Numbered from the stretch's first letter, positions 10,180 through 22,439 are shown. The stretch: DNA of 64,000 nucleotides from Procambarus clarkii (GCF_040958095.1 NC_091188.1:6116556-6180555); one strand, 5' to 3'. Program-made: numbers and translations. The notes: generated by a model not told the origin, from the sequence alone.

Positions 10180-10800
10180 CTTAACCAGCTGTAATTGATG
10201 CAGTTAATATGTGTGGAATACAAAAGTATTGGAAGAGTTGATTATATCTGGACACAAGGTGGATAGTATTTGACCAATAATATACCTGCTCAAATAGTAG
10301 TATCAATTATAGATAAATAATCAAATTTTTTATTTGATCTTTTTCACTTTTCTAATGTTATGAAACCTTTTTATATCAAATTTTCATTCCAGTAGGTTAA
10401 TGATTTTGTTCCTGGAGGTGCTAAGAGTTTTTGCATATCTGTAGATCTTTGACAAAAAAAAAAAAGAGAAAAAAAAGGAAAGAAGGGCATACAGGTGTCT
10501 TAAATTTTGTTCACTAATATTTTCTTACTAGTAACTATGTACTCATATTTCTTGTTTCTTGTTTACTTCTCACATTCGTCTCATCCTTTTGCAACTGAAG
10601 CATTTTTGGATGGCTGTTGCTTAATTAAGCTTTAAATTGTTACTAATGTGAGCTGTAAAAAATACAATTCTGTAATTTCATATCTGGTACTCAACACTTG
10701 TTTTAAATTATTTATAGTTTTATGATAGCATTAGCACATCAAATTTAAATCACTTGTATATTCAGTGGATTAATCCTTGGGTACATGAATGGATCTTTAA
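10180..10800. other. AT-rich, nothing recognised
   Basis: AT-rich sequence directly upstream of the first FITM coding exon. There is an A-rich run at 10454-10480. An ORF in the FITM exon-1 frame is open back to 10801 but contains no further Met. Confidence 0.4.
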
Positions 10801-10893
10801 TCAAAATGGCATCACTCTGATGGATATAAAGTTCAAATAAATCTTGTCTTGTACAGGACTGTTACGTGCAGAGGAGCTATAAAACGTGAGGCA

Positions 10894-10930
10894 ATGTGCA
10901 GCCCTGATGACGCTGTTACTCAGAATGTTG
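10894..10930 (+). CDS. Fitm2: FITM exon 1 (inferred start exon)
   Basis: ATG at 10894 opens MCSPDDAVTQNV and ends with one base (G) before a strong donor GTATGT at 10931. That leftover base joins the AG that begins exon 2 to make Glu, so the phase matches. The same frame is open upstream to 10801, with a plausible acceptor gtcttgtacag ending at 10856. The true protein could therefore begin in an earlier exon and this ATG be internal. A short polar, cytosolic N-terminus is normal for the family. Confidence 0.6.
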
Positions 10931-13900
10931 GTATGTATTAGCTTGGTAAACTGTGTGTATTGGTCTGGCAAAATATTAGCATTTATTAACCTAATAAAAT
11001 GTTGGTGTATTGTACCAGATGAGTTTTTCTTTTGTAGATACAATGTACAGTGCACTCTCCCAAATTTTGGCCCTAATAACTGATCCCTCTAACCAGTGGA
11101 CCAAAGTCACTACCATATTTTTCCCTCCAAAATTTGGATTAAAAAAAGAAAATCTGATTCTGGAGGGGGAAGGAAATGAATTTCTGGATCTTTGGTTCAT
11201 CATGTAAAGTAATTTCTGTCAAATCGTATTTTGCTTATTTTTTGGTAACCTTCTTGTTCATACGTAAATATTATTCACAGTAATGCATTTTATATTTTAG
11301 AAATGTTTTATTAAGCTTGTTATTGTACAGTACTGTAGTACTGTTCAGTATAAATTGCTCAACCGAGGTTCTTTGTGACTATTTTTCCGAGATATTCAGA
11401 CCTACTGGTAGGACTTGCATGCTGAATGCGTGTTTTCCGTTTATGCGAGTGTGGACTTGTCTCATTATTCAAGCATTTACATGAAACGTTTCTCCTGATT
11501 TGCGAATTAAAATCGTTTTGAGGCAATAGTACTATGACTACATGAAATAAGGGTGATAGACATTCCTTACCATGGAAAATAGGCCTAGTTATTAGAAAAA
11601 TGTGAGGATAATCACATTTTTTTAATGTTTTTTTTGTTTTGCATCTTTTCCAGAGGTGCAGGTATCTTCAGAAGAGCAAAAGCAAGTAAACCCACCTTCC
11701 ATATGGGAGACGATAGCTTCTTGGGGTGTTAACTACATGCACATACCTTCAGAAGTGAAGATAGGGTATTACTTCATCACCCTTCTAATGTTGTCCTTGG
11801 TTAAAGAGTCCATTGATGTACCACATATTGATATGCTGACTGGCAAGCATAGTGTTTTGAATACGGTAAGTGAAATATTGTATACAATGATGGAAGATGG
11901 TTTAAGCAACTAAAAACTTAAATAATATATTTGTGCACATATGCACACATCCACTTGCTACCCTTTCCTACCAGACATACGTGCACTATGAAAAACATAT
12001 CATAGTACAAATTGAGTTCATGCGCAGTTCATGTTGGCCAACTTATAATGGTACAGTATTAGAATAAAATGGGCAGAAAAATGCTAACATTATTCATAAT
12101 GCTTGTATGACCAAAATTGGAGTATACATAAGTGATGTGATGCCCTTACCTGAAGAAACACACCCACTAAGTTTGAGTACAGAGGCAAGCTACTAGGTAG
12201 GTACTGTAACCAATAGATTTGTTATTTAGAAAAAGGTGCAGATAACTAAAGCTAACTTTTTCTGGATGAGAAGGAAAAATGGGTAAAATAATCACTTTCA
12301 AAATAATTCAAGGTCCTGTAGAGAAAAGATGGGTAGGAAAATTATATTAGCTTGTACAACCAATGAAATAAATTTACTATATAACTATACTATTTATTTT
12401 ATTGGTTGTACTATAGGTACAACCAATGAAATAAATTTAAGATACCGAAAAATTTGCTGGTGAGATTATAACTATTTTTTAAAGTTGTGGATGCCTGGAA
12501 TGCATCTGCAAAATGGTAGAATGAGATGGCATGTGCAAAAATATTAACATTTTGTAATAATAATAATTCATTGTTATTTGGGACTGGCATCAAGTGTGTG
12601 TATATATTTTAGATTTATATTGAGGTCCCCTCTAAGGTCAGACTACTGACCCTTCCCAGGACGCAACCCCACAACATTTTGACTAATTCCTGGGTACCTA
12701 TTTACTACTAGGTGTACAGAGGCATTAGGGGATAGGAAATGCTCTCGGCCATTTCTGTCCCGCCTGGGATTTGAACCCGGAATTTACCATTGTAAGTCAA
12801 GAATGAACCTGACTACTACTGGAACTCTGAATAAATAGGGTCATGGTAGCACAATCAGATATGTTCTCAACTCGATCAAGAATTCCAGGTTCGAATCATG
12901 GGCAGGACAGAAATGGTTGGGCACATTTCCTATCACCTAACACTCCTATTCAGTTGGAAGTAAATAGGTACCTAGGAGCTAGTCAGCTTGTTGGGAGACT
13001 GCATCCTGAGGAGAGGCAGTAATTTGACAATGGGGGGGGGGTGTATTTTGATATACTGTATGATGATGGTTAAGATGAAAAGTCATTAATTAGAATAGGT
13101 AAATATTTAGCACCTATTATGTGCCTAGATGTCCCCAAACTGTTTGCTGTCTTGGTCTGTCTTGCCTGGCTATGTCTGGGCTGCAGAGCTCCCTGTCCCT
13201 ACCCTGTTCTCTCTTTTCTCGTGGAAGTTGGCAGGCTGTCTTCAGAGCAGTTTGAGAATTGGTTACCTGACTAATTGAGATCCTGGATCACCTGGGCCAC
13301 TATCTGGTGATAAGCAGCATTTTAAGGAGAGAATTTTCTTGCATTAACAATTGTTCACATTATTTTTGTCAGGGTTACCTTACCTTATAGTTACCTTGCA
13401 TTGATTTCGGGGACCAGTGTCCCAATGGCCCAGCCTCTGATCAGACTGTCCATTTGATGGTCTAGTCAACCAAGCTGTTGGACACGGCTGCTTACAGCTT
13501 ACATATGATCAGGTACAGCTGTTTGCAACCTGGTTGATCAGGTATTCTTTGGAGGTGTTTATTGAGTTCTCTCTTGAACATTGTTCAAGAGAGTATATGG
13601 CCTAGTACTGTACAGTACACACTTTATACCAAAGCATCCCCAAAATTTTCAAGCAGTTGTTCATTTTGGAGCACTTTGACACTTCTATATTTTGCTCATT
13701 TCGGTGGTGATCTCTAATTCTCAGGCTTTCCTTTGTTTCTTGAGTGGACCTGGTTCTTGTTTCTTGATCCCTGGTAGACACTCATGGACCTTCAGAGACC
13801 TGGCATGTTTGAAGAGTTGGTGGGTATGGTTTTTTGTGCTCCTGAGAATGGCAAGTAGTGAGTGAATGGATTGATGGCACTTAAAAACTTTTAATGTTTA

Positions 13901-16301
13901 ATCCAGTTTTCTTTGAATACTGTACAGTACAATGCTTATGCTTTCTTCTAGAGGCAAAGACGTTCCTGCAACTTGAATGAATGTTAATTTGGGTAATGAT
14001 AGTTTCCATTTTATATTCTCTACAGTATTTAATTTTTATATGCTCTTTCTATTTGTTAAACAGGTATTTGTGAAAAAGGGTTGGGGTATTACCTTAATTG
14101 CATTTGTCGTTTACCATTTGACATCACTTCCACTGCACCCTAAATGGATGATTGGTCTCAAACAGCTTTTGATTCGAATTGCTGCCACAACATTCTTCTT
14201 CTTCATTTGGTGTGCGGTGAGTCAGTGATATTTTTCCGTTCATATGTATTTTAATTTTAATATCTTTGCTAATCATGGCTGAAATTCTCTGATAGACTCC
14301 AGTGGAACAAGTCAATAAAACATGGTAATGTTAAGATTTATATGTAATCGGATCCATGAAGGGTATTAGAAGATGTCCAAAGAAGTGTCTTTACTGAGCC
14401 TGTTATTCTCTTGCTCCCTTTGGGTATATCTTGTTAAAATCTCCAGATAGAGTACTGTATATATATAAAATGTCATTGATGATAACAGAACTGCAGTATT
14501 GTTTGTACTGTATTTGCCGTTTATAATACAGGTAATGTAACATTACTTATTGGAGGCATGTTAAATAAACACCAACTAAAACTTAGAAGCTAATTAGGGA
14601 AAGGCAACAAGAGTGTAGTCAGTGCACCTAACGGGCCCCTGTTGTAAGTAGACTAATAAAGGTCAACAGTTCAGTATAAACATAGGTCAAGTAAAGTTGT
14701 GTTGTGTAATGCTCATTGTAATTTGTACACAACTGGAAGGTTCTGGGTTCGATTTCTGCACAAGATAGAGATGTTTGGGAATATTATTTTACACCTGATC
14801 TGTTCACCTGGCAATAAATAGGTACCTGGGAGTTAGACAACTGTTGTGGGTGGCAGCCTGGGTAAGTCATTTGTTGGACTAGGGAGACCTCAGTAAACTT
14901 AACAGGCTCCCTGTCCCCAACAATGGGAAACTGTGATAGATGCTAACTCTACTGATGGTTTGGAGTACCCTTGCTTAGCTATTGCAAATTTACGTCAGAT
15001 GAATGAAGGATTCCTACCACTTAGGTGTAGGGTCCCTTAACTCATTCCTCAATTTACTTGACTTGACTCAATAAATTCCCTTCACACAACAAGCACTGGT
15101 ATTTTTAATGGAAACATTTCTTACACACTTCCATATAAAGCCCTTTCTGTTGTGTTGACTCGGAGGGAGTGTCATAAGGGCATGCAGCAGTCAAGAACTA
15201 CAATTTTTCATTTAATATCAGGTAATGTATTCTTTCCTCAAATCATCAGCATCTGAGTGGTTCTTGTTAATCTTGGGGAGGTTTTGGAAAATTATTCTGT
15301 GGGATATACCCAAAACTGCACGTGATGTGCAGGAAATACTAAGTACCATGATATATGCATGTATTGAGTATAGGGCTAGAGCTGTTCATACAGCTGAATG
15401 CACTTCCTTGCAGTGTTATGCTCTATGTTCATTTACAGATTTCTGTGTTCAGGTGCTTTAAATAGGCACAAAGGCAATCAAGTAGTGAGAATACATTATT
15501 CCATAGAGAAATTATGTACCGGGACATTAAAAGTAGTTGTTAGCTGATGTAGTATTTATATATACCAGTACAAGTTCTGAATAAAGGAAAAAGTATTGTA
15601 TTATACTTGTACAAATAGAGAAGCTGGAAGGAGAAGTCTTGGTGATGTTTGATAGGGAGAAATTGATAATTATATAATGTGTACAGCTGTAGATGGAATT
15701 ATGAAAGGGTAAGGAAGAATAGGACCTCTGTGAAATAATTCATTATTTATGTACAGTACTGTAATAATCAATTACTAATTAATGTTCTTCATTACAGGTT
15801 GTTTTTGAAGTGGCTGAGCAATACTCAGAGGTCTGCACATTTAATAACATTAAGGTTGAATTAACTAAGAGACAGTGTTTGAAACTTAAAGACCATGTGT
15901 ACTATTCTTTTGATATTTCTGGTCACTCTTTCCTCACAACTTACTGTGTTCTCATTATGATGGAGGAAAGTAAAGAAATCCTCTACTTCCTTTGGCTGGG
16001 AAAATGTTTGCGTGGAATACCGACAAATACATCAGAGAGCATTGGCTTGGCCAAATTTGATGAGAAAGACACCAAGATATTACACTCAAGATATACCATA
16101 ATGTCTCCCATTGTGGTGGTCAGTTTTGTGTGCATTGTTTTGCTGTGCCTTATCTGGGATTTTATGTTTATTATAACCACGTTGTATTACCATAACTTTC
16201 TGGAGAAGGTAATTGGTACAATCCTTGCTGTGAGTACGTGGTACTTCTTATATAGACAGCTATTTACGTATGTTTTTAAACATAAATTTTTTCTTTCTTA
16301 G
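10894..16301 (+). CDS. Fitm2: Fat storage-inducing transmembrane protein (FITM/FIT2 family), four coding exons
   Basis: Spliced coding model: 10894-10930, 11654-11865, 14064-14216 and 15798-16301, giving about 301 residues. Human FITM2 has about 262. FIT proteins are multi-spanning ER membrane proteins that cleave acyl-CoA at the lumenal face and are needed for normal lipid droplet budding. The diagnostic FDISGHSF motif is present. The two catalytic His positions of the family correspond to H177 (in FDISGHSF) and H266 (in YYHNFLEKV). The loop between them is about 30 residues longer than in the human protein. The three later exons join in frame with consensus splice sites. Exon 1 is inferred from phase. 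Introns 2 and 3 carry SINE relics. The paralogue level (FITM1 or FITM2) is nominal; arthropods usually have one FIT gene. Confidence 0.9.
11654..11865 (+). CDS. Fitm2: FITM exon 2
   Basis: The acceptor is a T-rich tract ending cttttccag (11645-11653). The donor is ACG|GTAAGT at 11866. It encodes a polar lead, then PSEVKIGYYFITLLMLSLVK (first membrane segment) and ends DMLTGKHSVLNT, matching the family's conserved 'KRNVLNVYFVK' boundary, which is split here between exons 2 and 3. It leaves in phase 0. Confidence 0.85.
12610..12785 (-). mobile_element. Decayed tRNA-SINE in FITM intron 2
   Basis: Reverse-oriented B box (gggatttgaacccgg, about 12768-12782) and body word 'gggtacctatttactactag'. 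The copy is diverged relative to 42231-42490. Confidence 0.65.
12838..13030 (+). mobile_element. Decayed tRNA-SINE in FITM intron 2
   Basis: 'ccaggttcgaatcatgg' (B box), 'agtaaataggtacctaggag' and 'gactgcatcctgaggagagg' in the order of the SINE family. It ends near a G9 run. Confidence 0.65.
13365..13560 (-). mobile_element. Decayed SINE with the 'ccgggccgcgggg' module
   Basis: Reverse complement of the module seen at 34690-34830: 'tttcggggaccagtgtccca', 'tagtcaaccaagctgttgga' and 'acctggttgatcaggta' occur in matching order. Strongly diverged. Confidence 0.5.
14064..14216 (+). CDS. Fitm2: FITM exon 3
   Basis: The acceptor is ctatttgttaaacag and the donor is GCG|GTGAGT at 14217. It begins VFVKKGWGITLIAFVVYHLT, equivalent to the FIT 'YFVK-x-W-W' segment, and ends with the hydrophobic stretch RIAATTFFFFIWCA. 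It therefore supplies the second and third membrane segments. Enters and leaves in phase 0. Confidence 0.9.
14695..14950 (+). mobile_element. Decayed tRNA-SINE in FITM intron 3
   Basis: 'tctgggttcgatttctg' (B box), 'caataaataggtacctggga' and 'gttgtgggtggcagcctggg' follow the SINE order. TSDs were not determined. Confidence 0.65.
15798..16301 (+). CDS. Fitm2: FITM exon 4 (catalytic, terminal)
   Basis: The acceptor is gttcttcattacag. The exon carries the FDISGHSFLTTYC signature with the catalytic His codon at 15924, then a long polar loop (about 170 bp). Hydrophobic IVVVSFVCIVLLCLIW follows, then the second His at 16191 (YYHNFLEKVIGT), and a last segment AVSTWYFLYRQLF. TAG stop at 16299-16301. 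A GTAATT within the exon (16209) is not used, since family homology continues past it. Confidence 0.92.
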   Translation, partial: VVFEVAEQYSEVCTFNNIKVELTKRQCLKLKDHVYYSFDISGHSFLTTYCVLIMMEESKEILYFLWLGKCLRGIPTNTSESIGLAKFDEKDTKILHSRYTIMSPIVVVSFVCIVLLCLIWDFMFIITTLYYHNFLEKVIGTILAVSTWYFLYRQLFTYVFKHKFFLS

Positions 16302-16600
16302 GTATAATATATTACAATCATTTCCTGTGACGTACTGAGGAGGAAAATGTACAGTAAATTTCAAGCTCAATAAGTAAATTTATTTGTTTGAAAGAATTGT
16401 ACAGTATTTGTTAAAGACATTTATAAAGTTTTTATAAACTTGAGAAAAAATATTTATTTATATAAATATATTTAATGTTATACCTATTAGCCAGAACTAC
16501 ACTACTTGGCCTAGTATGCAATGCCTGATTTGCCTAACAGGCAGAATAATTTTCACTATTTTCAAACATTTCTTTTCAAATTGGTTTATACCAATAAATA
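16302..16600 (+). promoter_or_regulatory. FITM 3'UTR with candidate poly(A) signal
   Basis: AT-rich sequence after the stop. The first clear AATAAA is at 16593-16598, just before the transposon relic at 16630. Use of this signal is an inference. Confidence 0.4.
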
Positions 16601-16629
16601 TTGTTATAGTAAAAACTAGATATTATATA

Positions 16630-17553
16630 CAGTGGTACCTGTTTACGAATTTAATGTTCCCAGAGACGGCGTAACTCAAAACAAATTTGTAAATAATGTA
16701 AATTGAATTAATCTGTTCCACATTCCCAAAAATATTAACTTCAAAATACATTTCATACATAATACACACACATGTGTTGTACTAGAGTATGTTCAAGTTA
16801 CAGCTTACCTTTATTGATGACTCTTGTTGGCGTATGGAAGACGGTGAGGTTGGGGTGGGGGTGGGGGGGTGGGAGGAGAGGTGTTAGTGTTTGGAAGGAG
16901 AGTCCCCCTTCCATTATACCATCAGGTAGTGATGACTTCTATGGGGAACTCACTCTCCTATGTTTTGCAGGCATACCACTAAGTCCTGGCTGTGGCTCAC
17001 TGCTTGCTTGTCTTACTTAGAATCTGCCTAAAGACACTTGTTTTTTTCCTACATTTTAACACTAGTCTGTAGTGAGACATCACATTGTCATTAAAAAGGT
17101 CAGTGCAACGGCCTGCTACAGCTTTATCTGGGTGAGATTTTCAAAAAACCTTGCACTTTTTCCCATACTACACACATTTTAATGAAGAAGGGACATTCCC
17201 TACTGTCTCTGCTCACAACTATTTTCTTTGGTTGAACCTTACCACTGACTTTCTTGGGACCCATGGCATGATATATGATTATTACTTTTATGCTCAAAAA
17301 ACAAAAAAAGCACAAAAACAATTAAATTCTTTACAAAGAATTTGAGCGCAATTGTCACTAAGTGGGTGGCTCTGGTAAACTGAAGCGGGGGTCGCCCATG
17401 CCATCAGGAACCACGCGCTCGGCAGACCCATACGTGTATCAACAAAGTCGCAAGGCAAGGCAAAGGCAACCCGATTCAAATTTTCCAATGAAATTGCGTT
17501 CATAACTCAAAAAATTTATAAAAAAAGGATCTCCTTATCCCGAGGTTCCACTG
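16630..17553. mobile_element. pogo/Tigger-like DNA transposon relic, about 924 bp
   Basis: The ends cagtggtacct and aggttccactg are inverted repeats flanked by TA on both sides (16628-16629 and 17554-17555), as expected for the Tc1/mariner-pogo superfamily. Inside, the minus strand from 17264 begins MGPKKVSGKVQPKKIVV, resembling the basic N-terminus of Tigger-type transposases. The rest of the transposase is deleted or scrambled. The element lies just 3' of FITM. Confidence 0.7.
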
Positions 17554-17559
17554 TATGTA

Positions 17560-19590
17560 AATTATATATATAATGTTGTTCTTTAATTATAGTGCCGCCA
17601 ACTAATTTCTGCTGTAAATTGGTAAAAAATTGCAAGAGCGAAGGATATTAAGAGTACACCTATATGTGCGCTGGTATTATACATATACCTTATAGCTAAA
17701 GTTGTTAGACATGGTGAATTTTCTTAAATATAAACTTTATCAAAATTTATGTCTTGTTTATTCGTAGATACTTTAATTTTCTGTATGTGATTTGGATTTC
17801 TTTTAATTTGACAACTTGACCTAACATAAATTGCCTCATTACAAAAATTCTGCATAATGTAGGTAAAACTAAGCCCAAGTAAATTAGTTATTTTGCAGAG
17901 GTATAAGAAAGCAAACAAAAATGCTGTGGCTATTAATTATGGTTTGGCAAATTAAAAATGATGTGTATGTGCCCCTATAGGTGGGGTGTAGAATGATCAT
18001 TCAGTACCAGCACCAAACTCCAGACCTGAGTGCTACCATATCTACCTAACTAATAAAGAGTACATAAATTTTATTTATCTTTAAGTAGTGCTGTAGGAAA
18101 AAAGAATGGTGTAAATATGTACAGAACTCTGCTAAATAAAGTATTTTTTTGTGAAAAACTTTGTATGGATCTTAAATTAATTCCCCAGTGCTCGATTGCA
18201 TTTAAACTGTTTGGCTGCGTACACACCGCAACGTTTTCTTCTCGCCAAGGAAAGAAACGCAAATAATTTTTTAAATATTTATTTTTATTGTTAATTACAT
18301 TTTTAAAAAGATAACTGCTGTTTCAACATCTTTAAAAACATTGACAATATTTAATTTTTGTCTTAGTAAGGTACCAGTACATAGATTATCATAAGCCTAC
18401 CAAGGAATCTTAAATATTTGTGTCTATGAATGTTTCTACCATCAACTTTGATTTGTTTTTAATTTTTATTAGGTTTTTAGTAATAAGACTACTATTTTTA
18501 TATTTGCTATTACAGGTAATCATGAAAGCATTCATAATGTCTAGATTTGAACAAGAAAACACTAATTGATGAAGTTATCACAATCTTTTTAAACTGACTC
18601 ATTTTAGTATGCTTAATTATTTACACAAAATGGAACATTGTACAAAACATTATATGCATTCATTACAGTATTTCTAAAAATATTTTGATGTATTTTGAGT
18701 AAAAAAATATTTTGACAAATGCATTGAAAAATGCATTTAGCATTTCTTTATTTTTCAATGTGGTTTTCCACATACCTTTACATTACTTTGATCAGTGTTT
18801 TCATGATCGTTGTTGCATACAGATGTATTTGTCTCTCCTACTTTGACAGGGTAAGATAGCTGCTATAGAAATTAGTGTGTTATTAAGCACTTAACCACAG
18901 AGGCTGATTAAGATGCTTTAACAAGCTCAGGTTACATCACATGCATTACAGTCAATCTTGGGCACAAGTCCAGTATTCAAATACAGTAGTATTTACAGAG
19001 TTCAACATATCTCAACCCAGCAGGAGCAAAAATGAGTTAGTATGGGATGTTCCATAATATTAATGTTCATGTCTGCTCTTTCACAAAGCAGACACATGGT
19101 GTATTCAACATTTGAGTTTTGAATTTTTACCAGCGTACACTCGCATATTGTTTTCTACCAACCTCCTTTTTTGTATTTTGTCATTTTATTTTATTTAAAA
19201 CTTCATTACACAAAGAGGGTTACAATATTGGGTACATGCAAGGTACAAGGCTACTTGTCACAGGTTGTAGTGACAAGCTCTTTCCAGCTCCTCAGATGGC
19301 AGGCAGGAACCATGGATGCAGTCAGTGTGTGTGTTTCCTCTATTTATCGCAACACTAAGGTGCTGAAAGAGGAAACTGGTAGCTCTAGGATCCTTAATAA
19401 AACTGACAGCTCCCTCAAAAAACTAGCAGCACTTTTACCTCAGGCAACAAGTGTCTGAGGGAATGGATTCAAAATTGCAATTGCAATAGTGATCAAGATC
19501 TCTGTATTTACAAGACTTGGTTGCTTCCCGGTAAGTGGCAGCACAGCTTGGGTGTGCAACAGTGAAGTCAACAAACACACACACACAAAG
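17560..19590. other. AT-rich intergenic DNA
   Basis: About 2 kb, AT-rich, with ORFs of 95 codons or fewer. None has motifs or convincing splice context. Nothing else recognised. Confidence 0.4.
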
Positions 19591-19594
19591 TTGA

Positions 19595-19676
19595 TTGACA
19601 TTTGAGAGGCGGGCCCAAGGAGCCAGAGCTCAAACCCTGCAAGCACAACTAGGTGAGTACACATACACAAACACAT
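19595..19676 (+). mobile_element. LINE 3' tail, (AC)-ending
   Basis: 'gacatttgagaggcgggccc', 'agccagagctcaaacc' and 'gcaagcacaactaggtgagt' end in acacatacacaaacaca. The same 3' end occurs at 22030, 22440 (reverse), 38548 (reverse) and 59730. Confidence 0.7.
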
Positions 19677-19689
19677 TGGGTTTGTTCCG

Positions 19690-19880
19690 GATTGTAAATT
19701 GGGAATCCCAGGTTCGGTTCCTGGGAGTGAGAGAAATTGCTGTGCAGGTTTATTTTCACCTAATGCCCCATTTCACAAAGTAGTAAAGTAGTACCAGGGA
19801 GTTAGTGATCACCTGTTGCTGGGAAGGCTGGACACCACGAGCGTAGCTCTCATCCTGTAACTACACTTAGGTAATTACAC
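19690..19880 (+). mobile_element. tRNA-SINE fragment fused to a LINE tail
   Basis: 'ccaggttcggttcctggg' is a B box. The body continues to 'taccagggagttagtgatca' and runs directly into 'tctcatcctgtaactacact' and taggtaattacac, the 3' tail of the second LINE family. Confidence 0.55.
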
Positions 19881-19926
19881 ACACCAAATTGATAAAGAGG
19901 AATTCCTGACACCAGCAATTTCACCA

Positions 19927-20150
19927 ACAAGAGGACACAGATTCAAGCTAAGGAAACAAAGGTGCCGAAAAAATATTAGAACGTTTTCTTTTGTGAACAG
20001 AGAGGTAGACGGTTGGAACAAGTTAAGTGAGGTGGTGGTGGAGGCCAAAACCGTCAGTAGCTTCAAAGCGTTATATGACAAGAGTTCTGGGAAGACGGGA
20101 CACCATTAGCATAGCTCTTACCCTGTAACGACACTTAGGTAATTACACAC
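19927..20150 (+). pseudogene. C-terminal end of a CR1/L2-like LINE ORF2 plus 3' tail
   Basis: The plus frame 19927-20109 reads TRGHRFKLRKQRCRKN, FSFVNREVDGWNKLSEVVVE and SSFKALYDKSSGKTGHH, then stop. That is the RGHxxKL...VNxWNxLxxxVVxAxxxxxFKxxxD signature that closes CR1/L2-group LINE ORF2 proteins. The tail 'ttaggtaattacacacatat' follows. Only the last 60 codons survive. Confidence 0.75.
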
Positions 20151-20766
20151 ATATACATACTGGCTGCCTGTCCCCTGACAATGAATTATTATTATTATTA
20201 TTAATTAAATCCCGTGTTTCGACCTCCACAGCCTCGTTACTCTTAAAATAAAAATTGTTCTCCTGTGCCTGGCAACAATTCCCTACCCCTTCCCTGCCGT
20301 CCTTTTGAACTTATGGACCGTTTTAGTGTGTATGCAAATATGCTCTGCTGTATAATTCTACCATTATTTCAACAAAGGCTTTGTTATGCTAAACCGTTAT
20401 CAGTACTTTGCCTCCGAAACTGTGATCAAGTGACAAGAAGCTGGTTAAGTCTTGGCGCTCTAACACTAAATCAACTCTCCACAATGTATTATTCTGCTGT
20501 CCCCATTTTACCTCTCACCCACATAAAGATATTTTTTCCCACTTAATGTAAAGTAAATAGGCAGAGGACGAGTACACACCAAACACCACTTGGAGACAAC
20601 TGGAGCTCAGGTGGCCAGTCCACAGGAGACCCGCAGCCAGACACCCAGCACCGGTCCTTCCCCTCGTCCTCCTATTCTGTCCTCGTATTCCCTCAACGTG
20701 CTATATGCTCATGTACTGACTAGAGCTTCCTCCTGATAATTATCTGTCTTGTCTCTCATCTATACA

Positions 20767-20891
<125 letters not shown>

Positions 20892-21299
20892 TCTGTGTAT
20901 CTAATAAATAATAATTATTATTATTGTTATTATTTTCGTTATATTAACAACAAATAAATTCATAACACTTATTCTGCATCATGTCAGGACGGGTCTTGCC
21001 TTTTTTATTATATTATATATTTTATAATTATTATGATCAGTGTAAGGCTATTAGTTTGACATTTTCTTATATAAAATGAATAAATGATGTTTTGTAGACT
21101 TAGTCCATTATAAATGTTCGTCCATTCATGAATAATTTTGTTCTTGTTTGAGGTGAATTCGATGATGAGCACAAAGGAAGAATTGATGGGGATCTTTGAG
21201 CAAGAAATATTTTTAATTCTCTCCATGAAAATTGAAAGGGAAAGAGAGGCAATTTTAAATAGATAATAATAATTAGTTTTGTCGAAAACAGGAAGTACG

Positions 21300-21345
21300 C
21301 GTGTGTGTACTCACCTAGTTGTGTGTGTGTGTATTTACTATATGT
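21300..21345 (-). mobile_element. LINE 3' tail
   Basis: 'gtgtactcacctagttgtgt' inside a (GT) tract is the reverse of the aactaggtgagtacacac LINE end. Confidence 0.55.
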
Positions 21346-21484
21346 ATTTACTATTTGTTTCTGCAGAATCAAACAACCTTTTGGACCCCACCTTTCTAAC
21401 CAATGCATTTTTCCTATAAATTTCTTTATATATTTATTTATTCGAGATATATTTCTCTAACACACGCGTACACACACACTCGAT

Positions 21485-21690
21485 CCAAGAGTCAATGCTC
21501 AATCCTGCAGGCACAAATAGGTGAGTGCACGCACACACACGTGGGCGCTAGTAACTGAGTGGCGGGTTCGATTCCCGGCGCCGGCGAGGAACAATGCGCA
21601 GAGTTTCTTTCACCGTAATGCCCCTGTTACCTAGCAGTAAATAGGCACCTGGGAGTTAGTCAGCTGTTACGAGCTGCTTCCTGTGTGTGT
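21485..21690 (+). mobile_element. LINE tail followed by truncated tRNA-SINE
   Basis: 'gcaggcacaaataggtgagt' plus an (AC) tract (to 21540) is joined to a SINE. That SINE has its B box at 'gggttcgattcccgg' and the body 'agtaaataggcacctgggag' to 'gagctgcttcctg', ending in (GT)n. Confidence 0.65.
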
Positions 21691-21770
21691 GTGTGTGTGT
21701 GTATTCGCCTAGTTGTTAGTTGTGCTTGCGGGGGTTGAGTTCTGCTCTTTCGGCCCGCGCGACCGTTTCT
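21690..21770 (-). mobile_element. LINE 3' tail
   Basis: 'tattcgcctagttgttagtt' and 'gcttgcgggggttgagttct' are the reverse complement of the family 3' end. Confidence 0.55.
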
Positions 21771-21784
21771 AACTACTACTATTT

Positions 21785-21975
21785 TTGCCACACACCCCAG
21801 GAAGCAGCCCGTGACAGCTGACTAACTCCCAGGTACCTATTTACTGCTAGGTAACAAGGACATAGGGTGAAAGAAACTGCCCATTGTTTCTTGCCGGCAC
21901 CCGGGATCGAACCCGGGACCACAGGATCACGTGCCCCACGTGCTGTCCGCTCGGCCGGCCGGCCCCATGTATGTA
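21785..21975 (-). mobile_element. tRNA-SINE copy
   Basis: Read in reverse: a tRNA-like head with B box (cccgggatcgaacccggga, about 21899-21917), then 'caggtacctatttactgcta' and 'aggaagcagcccgtgacagc'. Well preserved. Confidence 0.75.
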
Positions 21976-22027
21976 TGTGTGTGTGTGTGTGAAAACAAAA
22001 CAATTAGTTAGTACTGTAGCTAGTAAC

Positions 22028-22170
22028 AGTTGATTGATTGACAGTTGAGAGGCGGGCCGAAAGAGTAGAGCTCAACCCCCCGCAAGCACAACTAGGTGAA
22101 AACAACTAGGTAAATACACACACACGAGCGTATCTCTCATCCTGTAACTACACTTAGGTAATTACACACA
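22028..22170 (+). mobile_element. Two LINE 3' tails in series
   Basis: 'gacagttgagaggcgggccg' to 'caagcacaactaggtgaaaa' is followed by a second family tail, 'gtatctctcatcctgtaact' with 'taggtaattacacacatac'. Both end in AC-rich sequence. Confidence 0.6.
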
Positions 22171-22196
22171 TACACACACCTAACTACAAATTGGTG

Positions 22197-22439
<243 letters not shown>

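Noticed and set aside
20265-20546. 93-codon ORF with hydrophobic stretches
   Set aside because: No ATG-supported start context, no homology recognised, biased composition. Treated as chance.
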